Assembly: GCA_018228685.1 (NCBI GenBank)
Contig: CP073691.1
Span: 1,736,001-1,800,000, forward strand
Source: Clostridiaceae bacterium Marseille-Q4149
GTDB taxonomy: Bacteria > Bacillota > Clostridia > Oscillospirales > Oscillospiraceae
DNA: 64,000 nucleotides
Direction of reading: 5' to 3'
Part shown: positions 59,765 to 64,000 of the stretch, in pieces
How the letters are laid out: the number at the start of each line of letters is the position of its first letter
How positions within the stretch are numbered: the stretch's first letter is position 1
The notes under the pieces: generated by a model
What the model was told of the DNA's origin: nothing
Database searches by the model: none
What the model saw: the letters and a program-made list of their open reading frames with translations, nothing else
Position numbers and translations under genes: made by a program

Positions 59765-59922
59765 GAAGAATATTTTAAACAAATCTGCCGATTTCCGTAA
59801 CATTTTCTTAACATTTGACCAAACAAAGACCATTCCGCCCTGAAAATACGCCCTCTGTGCTATTTCCCGACACTTTTTCGTCCGCCGCCCGGCTACAATA
59901 GGGGGCAAAGGAGGGCTTGTCC

Positions 59923-61893
59923 ATGAAACTTCTGCCACTGCCCCGGGAGAAACGGCGGCTGCTTGAACCCCTGGGCCGGGCGGCCCTGACCTGCCTGCTG
60001 ACGGCCGGCTCCTTCGGGGGCCTGTGCGCCCCGCTGCCTCTGGCCATCACGGCGGCGGCCGGGCCGGGACTGCCGGGCCTGTGCTGCGTCCTGGGCTGCG
60101 GACTGGGGGCGTTTCTGTTTCTGCCGTTTCAGGCGGGCCTACGGCAGCTGGCGGCGGCCATTCTGATCTTTTCCGGCAGCATCGCCTTTTTCGACACGAA
60201 ATTTTTCCCCCGGCGGTTTTTCCGGCCGGGTCTTGCGGCGGCGCTGCTGCTTCTGGTGCAGTCGGCGTATCTCATCGCCCGGCCCATCCGGCTGTGGGCC
60301 CTGTGCGTGTTCTGCATGGGCCTCACCGCCGCGGTCACGGACCTGCTGCTGCGCCGCCGGGACCGGCTGCCCCTGCTGCTGGCGGCGGGGCTGTGCCTTT
60401 CGGCGGGGGCTTTCCGAATCGTCGGAATATCGGTTGGAATGTGTCTGACGTGCGCTTTTCTGATGCGCAGCGTCCGGCAGATGGAACCGGCCCGGGGGGC
60501 TGCCTGGGGGGCCGCCATGGGGCTGTGCCTGGGTCTGCTGGGGGATGAGCCGGACCTGGCGCCTATGGCGGTGCTGGGCCTTTCCTGCGCCGCTTTGTCC
60601 CGGGTGCGTTCCGCCCCTGCCCCGGTGTGTATCGGGACATTCTGGGCCATTGGCGGGGGCTGTACTCTGCTGTTCGGGACGGAAGAGCCGCTTTATCGGA
60701 TGATTGAGCTGTTTTCGGGCGGAATTTTGTCCCTGCTGCCGCTGCCCCGGCTGAGCCTGCCGCCGGAGAAAAAACGGGCCCAGCCGGAAAAGCCGCCCCG
60801 GCCGGACCGCCTGGCCAAGCCCGCCGCCGCCCTGCGGGACCTGTACGACAGCTTCTTCCGGGGCACCGCTCCGGAGAAGCCGGAGAATCCATCGGTGGTA
60901 TTTGACCGGGCGGCGGAGCAGGTGTGCCGCCGGTGCATCCTGCGGGATACCTGCTGGCGGCAGAATTACAGCGCCACCTACAACGCCTTCAACGACGCCT
61001 GCCCCCGGCTTTTGCAGCGGGGAGAGGCCCAGGCCGGGGATTTTCCCCTGTATTTCACCTCCCGGTGCGTCCATTTGTCGGATTTTGTGGGGGCGGTGAA
61101 CGTGGAGCTGCGGTCCTATCTGCTGCGGCAGCAGTACCACCGGCGGCTGTCGGAGGTCCGGGACCAGGCCCGGGAGCAATATGCCCAGCTGGGGGATATG
61201 CTGGCCTCCGCCGGTCCGGCGGTGCCTGCCGGTGCCCAGGCCATGGGCTATGGGGTGGCCTCCTCCCTGCGGCCCCGGCAGGGCCAGAGCGTCTGCGGCG
61301 ACCAGCTGGATTCCTTCGAGGTGGGAGACACCGTGTATCTGCTGCTGTCCGACGGCATGGGCAGCGGCGAGGCCGCCCACCGGGAGGCGGCCATGACCGT
61401 CCGGCTGCTGCGGCAGTTCCTGGAGGCGGGCATCGAGCCGGGCCCGGCTCTGAAAACCCTGAACACCGCCCTGTCCCTGCGGGGAGAGAGCGGCGGAGGC
61501 TTCACCACCATTGACCTGCTGGCCCTGCAGCGGGCCAGCGGACAGGCCGCCCTCTATAAGTACGGGGCCGCTCCGTCCTATCTCAAGCGCAGCGGCAGCG
61601 TCAGCCGCTATACCGGCCAGTCCCTGCCCGCCGGACTGCAGGCCGTCCGGGAGGCCCCGGAGTGCACCCGCTTGCAGCTGACCGCCGGGAGCTTCTTCGT
61701 GATGGTCTCCGACGGCATCGCCGACGCCGGAAACGACGAGTGGCTGCAAAATCTGCTGGCCGGGTGGAGCGGCCGGGACGCCAACGCCCTGGTGTCGCTG
61801 ATCCTGGCGGAATCCCGGGGCCGCAAGGGGCTGGAGGACGACTGCGCCGTGCTGGTGCTGCACCTGTCCTCCGGCGAAAAAAAGCCGGTGTAA
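59923..61893 (+). CDS. spoIIE: Stage II sporulation protein E (SpoIIE)
   Basis: The protein is 656 residues. ATG 59923 is 7 nt after AAAGGAGGG, while the upstream TTG would be 1 nt away. The N-terminal ~280 residues hold about ten membrane helices. A central cysteine-containing region follows (CRRCILRDTCW). The C-terminal PP2C-type phosphatase has metal-binding motifs LLSDGMGSGEAA, MVSDGIADAG and EDDCAVLVL. SpoIIE dephosphorylates SpoIIAA to release sigma F in the forespore and also acts at the polar septum. With spoIID it shows sporulation capacity. It is somewhat shorter than the ~820-residue Bacillus protein. Confidence 0.94.
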   Translation: MKLLPLPREKRRLLEPLGRAALTCLLTAGSFGGLCAPLPLAITAAAGPGLPGLCCVLGCGLGAFLFLPFQAGLRQLAAAILIFSGSIAFFDTKFFPRRFFRPGLAAALLLLVQSAYLIARPIRLWALCVFCMGLTAAVTDLLLRRRDRLPLLLAAGLCLSAGAFRIVGISVGMCLTCAFLMRSVRQMEPARGAAWGAAMGLCLGLLGDEPDLAPMAVLGLSCAALSRVRSAPAPVCIGTFWAIGGGCTLLFGTEEPLYRMIELFSGGILSLLPLPRLSLPPEKKRAQPEKPPRPDRLAKPAAALRDLYDSFFRGTAPEKPENPSVVFDRAAEQVCRRCILRDTCWRQNYSATYNAFNDACPRLLQRGEAQAGDFPLYFTSRCVHLSDFVGAVNVELRSYLLRQQYHRRLSEVRDQAREQYAQLGDMLASAGPAVPAGAQAMGYGVASSLRPRQGQSVCGDQLDSFEVGDTVYLLLSDGMGSGEAAHREAAMTVRLLRQFLEAGIEPGPALKTLNTALSLRGESGGGFTTIDLLALQRASGQAALYKYGAAPSYLKRSGSVSRYTGQSLPAGLQAVREAPECTRLQLTAGSFFVMVSDGIADAGNDEWLQNLLAGWSGRDANALVSLILAESRGRKGLEDDCAVLVLHLSSGEKKPV

Positions 61894-61966
61894 GGGGGTA
61901 TATTCCCCTATGCGGCGGGCATACTGAACCTGTCAAACGAAATCGCAACAGAGGAGGGCATAACTC

Positions 61967-62242
61967 TTGGTAAAAGGACTTTCCCGCCGGGTCATCGTGG
62001 TGGATTCCCCAGACCCGCATATTTTTGAACAGGCCATTTTCATTGTGCGCAACGACGCAGCCGTGGGCAGCGGAGGGGTCACCTCCCAGCAGGTGGTGGA
62101 CCAGGCCATCCGCATTGCCAAGGATTATGCCCGGACCCACGGCGCACCGCCCCGGCGGCGGCTGCGTATGTCCCCGTGGCTGGCGGCCCTGTTGGGGGGC
62201 GCGGCCATCGGCGCGGTGTGGCTGCTGGCCATGCTGCTGTAA
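61967..62242 (+). CDS. Small conserved membrane-tailed protein next to spoIIE
   Basis: The protein is 91 residues with a TTG start at 61967, supported by GAGGAGGG 8 nt upstream. The first half (LSRRVIVVDSPDPHIFEQAI, FIVRNDAAVGSGGVTSQQVV) resembles short conserved proteins seen in Oscillospirales genomes. The C-terminus is one membrane helix (SPWLAALLGGAAIGAVWLLA). It is probably co-transcribed with spoIIE, 73 bp upstream. No function is known to me; a sporulation link is only positional. Confidence 0.72.
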   Translation: MVKGLSRRVIVVDSPDPHIFEQAIFIVRNDAAVGSGGVTSQQVVDQAIRIAKDYARTHGAPPRRRLRMSPWLAALLGGAAIGAVWLLAMLL

Positions 62243-62277
62243 TACCGCTTTTTTCTTACCATTTTTCTCCTCACTTG

Positions 62278-62312
62278 AGGGCGGACAGGCCATCTGTCCG
62301 CCCTCCCTTTTT
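62278..62312 (+). terminator. Terminator after the spoIIE operon
   Basis: Eleven-bp stem AGGGCGGACAG / CTGTCCGCCCT with a 5-nt loop, then CCCTTTTTG. Confidence 0.88.
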
Positions 62313-62344
62313 GCGCGGGTGGCTGGCGGCGGGACGGTGGGCAG

Positions 62345-62457
62345 ACATGGGCCCCGCCCTACGAGTGTTCTATCGGTAGACATTTCGTAGGGCCCGCTGC
62401 CCTCAGCGGGCCGCGTCAACCCGGCAGGTTTGGGCGGACAGGGTCGTCCGCCCCTAC
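62345..62457. repeat. Dispersed GC-rich repeat, copy 2
   Basis: Same ordered blocks as at 30320-30422. It is followed by TCAGTCGGCTGCGCCGAC and CTCTCCCAGAGGGAGAG hairpins (62466-62503). No gene is visible from 62243 to 62564. Confidence 0.75.
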
Positions 62458-62515
62458 AGGCCCTCTCAGTCGGCTGCGCCGACAGCTCTCCCAGAGGGAG
62501 AGCCAAGGCGTGGGG

Positions 62516-62550
62516 TATAAAAAGGCCGTCCGGCAGGTGCCGGACGGCCT
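62516..62550 (-). terminator. Terminator of the hydrogenase operon
   Basis: On the minus strand AGGCCGTCCGGC / GCCGGACGGCCT forms a perfect 12-bp stem with a 4-nt loop, followed by TTTTATA. Confidence 0.9.
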
Positions 62551-62564
62551 GTTGGCGTGTTCAA

Positions 62565-64000
62565 TTATTCTCCGTAATGGACGTGCAGCAGCTCATGGCA
62601 GCGGTCGGGACCGTAGTCCTCCAGCAGGCGGGTGACGATGGGGTTCTTCTCCGCCCGCTTGAACATGGCGGAGGAGTCCGCCTCGTACAGGCCCGCGCCC
62701 CGGCGCTTCTTGGCCGCCGTCAGGCCATAGGGCTGACCGGCGCCGCCTACGCAGCCGCCCTGGCAGGTCATGACCTCCACCAGGTGGTAAAAGCGCTTTC
62801 CGGCCTCCACGTCGGCGATCAGCTCCTTGGCGTGGGACAGGCCGTTGACGATGGCCAGGTGCAGCTCCTGGCCCTCCACGGTGAGGTTCACCTCACGGAT
62901 GGCCCCGTCGCCCCGCAGGTCCGTGACCCGGATGGCCTGGAGGGCGTTGTTGCTCTTATCCGGCAGACAGTAGCGCACCACGGCCTCGGCCACGCCGCCG
63001 GTGACGCCGTAGATCACGGCAGCGCCGGAGCCCAGGCCGAAGGGCAGGTCCGGAGCCTCCGGCTCCAGCTCCGTCAGCTGGATACCGGCCTCCCGGATCA
63101 TATCCACCAGCTCCCGGGTGGTGATGACCAGGTCCACGTCCGGGCGGCCCTCCTGGGTAAACTCGGGCCGGGCGGCCTCCATCTTCTTGGCGGTGCAGGG
63201 CATGATGGCCACATGATAGGTGCGGCGGCCGTCGGCGGCGTCCTTCTCCCGGTACTTATCCCGCAGCACGGCGGCGAACATCTCCATGGGGGACTTGCAG
63301 GAGGAGATGTTGTGCAGATACTTGGGGTCGTTGAGCTCCAGATACTTCACCCAGGCCGGGCAGCAGCTGGTGAACATGGGGAAGGGACCGCCGTTTTTCA
63401 GCCGGTCCAGGAACTCCTGGGCCTCGCTGATGGTGGTCATATCGGCGGCGAAGTTGGTGTCGTACACCTCCTCCACGCCCATGAGCTTCAGTGCCTTCAC
63501 CAGCTTATCCATAACGTTGGCGCCGGCGGGCAGGCCGAACTCCTCGCCCAGGGCCACACGGACCGCCGGGGCGATCTGCACCACCACCCGGTTCTTGGGG
63601 TCGTGGAGGGCCTGCCAGGCCTGGCCGATCTGGTTTTTCACGGTGATGGCGCCGGTGGTGCACACGGCGGCGCACTGGCCGCAGCCCACGCACTTGGTCT
63701 GGTCCAGCTTCTTGTCAAAGGCGGGCATCACCTGCAGCTCGCTGCCGCGGTGGGCATAGTTCAGGATGCCCTGGCCCTGGAGCTCCTCGCACACCCGGAC
63801 GCAGTCGCCGCAGAGGATGCACTTGTTGGGGTCCCGGAAAATGGCCAGACTGGTGTTGTCCTGCTCATAGCGCTCCCGGGTGTCCGGGAACCGGACCCGG
63901 CTGACGCCGAAGCGCTGGGCCAGGGCCTGCAGGCGGCAGTTGCCGCTTTTGGCGCAGGTGGTGCAGCTGCAGTCGTGGGAGGCCAGCATCAGCTCCAGGA
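62565..64000 (-). CDS. hndD: [FeFe] hydrogenase catalytic subunit, HndD/HydA type, partial
   Basis: The open frame continues past the right edge, so the N-terminus with the start is missing; 478 codons are visible. From the edge inwards it shows the His/Cys-ligated cluster motif HDCSCTTCAKSGNC, two [4Fe-4S] ferredoxin motifs (CILCGDCVRVC and CVGCGQCAAVC), then the H-cluster domain with L1 FTSCCPAWVKYLE, L2 IMPCTAKKMEAARPE and L3 MTCQGGCVGGAGQP. This is the NADH- or NADP-dependent, probably electron-bifurcating class made with HndA-C/HydB-C partners, which should lie just outside the window. It evolves H2 during fermentation. Confidence 0.95.
   Translation of the reverse strand, partial: LELMLASHDCSCTTCAKSGNCRLQALAQRFGVSRVRFPDTRERYEQDNTSLAIFRDPNKCILCGDCVRVCEELQGQGILNYAHRGSELQVMPAFDKKLDQTKCVGCGQCAAVCTTGAITVKNQIGQAWQALHDPKNRVVVQIAPAVRVALGEEFGLPAGANVMDKLVKALKLMGVEEVYDTNFAADMTTISEAQEFLDRLKNGGPFPMFTSCCPAWVKYLELNDPKYLHNISSCKSPMEMFAAVLRDKYREKDAADGRRTYHVAIMPCTAKKMEAARPEFTQEGRPDVDLVITTRELVDMIREAGIQLTELEPEAPDLPFGLGSGAAVIYGVTGGVAEAVVRYCLPDKSNNALQAIRVTDLRGDGAIREVNLTVEGQELHLAIVNGLSHAKELIADVEAGKRFYHLVEVMTCQGGCVGGAGQPYGLTAAKKRRGAGLYEADSSAMFKRAEKNPIVTRLLEDYGPDRCHELLHVHYGE

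Noticed and set aside
59836..59922. Spo0A box upstream of spoIIE
   Set aside because: No sequence close to TGTCGAA in either orientation at a suitable distance was found, so control by Spo0A could not be supported from the sequence.

Overview
The window reads as chromosome from a GC-rich, spore-forming, anaerobic gut Firmicute, most likely in the Oscillospiraceae (Oscillospirales). This is inferred from gene content: spoIID and spoIIE, an [FeFe] hydrogenase of the HndD type, an FMN riboswitch with RibU, Firmicute-type YloU/YloV, DUF1667 clusters, strong AGGAGG ribosome binding sites and TTGACA/TATAAT promoters, and two sorting-signal surface proteases. No rRNA operon or single-copy phylogenetic marker allows a finer call.

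Layout. (1) Positions 1-3058 are the end of a mobile element: a RepA-like replication initiator cut by the window edge, a serine recombinase that has lost its catalytic N-terminus, and a MATE transporter remnant. (2) Positions 3280-5254 hold an overlapping SDR and alpha-oxoamine synthase pair that resembles a sphingoid-base module. (3) Positions 5380-8428 hold a three-gene glycerol-3-phosphate-oxidase-like cluster. (4) Positions 8598-12580 hold hypA joined to a 931-residue Fe-S/FAD oxidoreductase, divergent from a FadR-type regulator with a perfect palindromic operator. (5) Positions 12719-18020 hold a lipoprotein and an exopolysaccharide-control module: PHP tyrosine phosphatase, Ig-like membrane protein and two BY-kinases with Tyr-Gly tails. 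(6) Positions 18240-21753 hold a two-component system with an HtrA protease. (7) Positions 21855-29471 hold spoIID, cdd, an atypical type IIA topoisomerase pair, a YitT protein and a lipoprotein. (8) Positions 29533-30490 hold tRNA-Gly(GCC) followed by tandem partial copies of its 3' end and several dispersed repeats. (9) Positions 30495-33485 hold rsmA, an XRE/DUF2975 pair, the FMN riboswitch with ribU, and a shortened TraX-like gene. (10) Positions 33670-36225 hold a nitrate/taurine/THI5-type ABC importer. (11) Positions 36601-39340 hold a small phage-packaging cassette. (12) Positions 39780-54724 hold two giant S8 proteases of 1959 and 2839 residues with matching Cys-rich repeats and sorting signals. 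(13) Positions 55491-62242 hold guaD under a predicted ON-type guanine riboswitch, a flavin reductase, yloU-yloV, spoIIE and a small conserved membrane protein. (14) Positions 62565-64000 hold the C-terminal part of an HndD-type hydrogenase.

Working together. Most genes sit in short, tightly coupled operons with 1-11 bp overlaps. Three classes of regulatory element can be read directly: the FMN and guanine riboswitches and the FadR-type operator. The clearest accessory material is the mobile-element scar at the left end, the phage cassette, the twin proteases and the hairpin-rich dispersed repeats that fill the longer intergenic gaps. The strongest candidates for follow-up are the predicted lipid-base pair, the twin proteases (one with dockerin-like and cohesin-like segments), a three-hairpin intergenic element whose stems covary, and the ON-type guanine riboswitch ahead of guanine deaminase.
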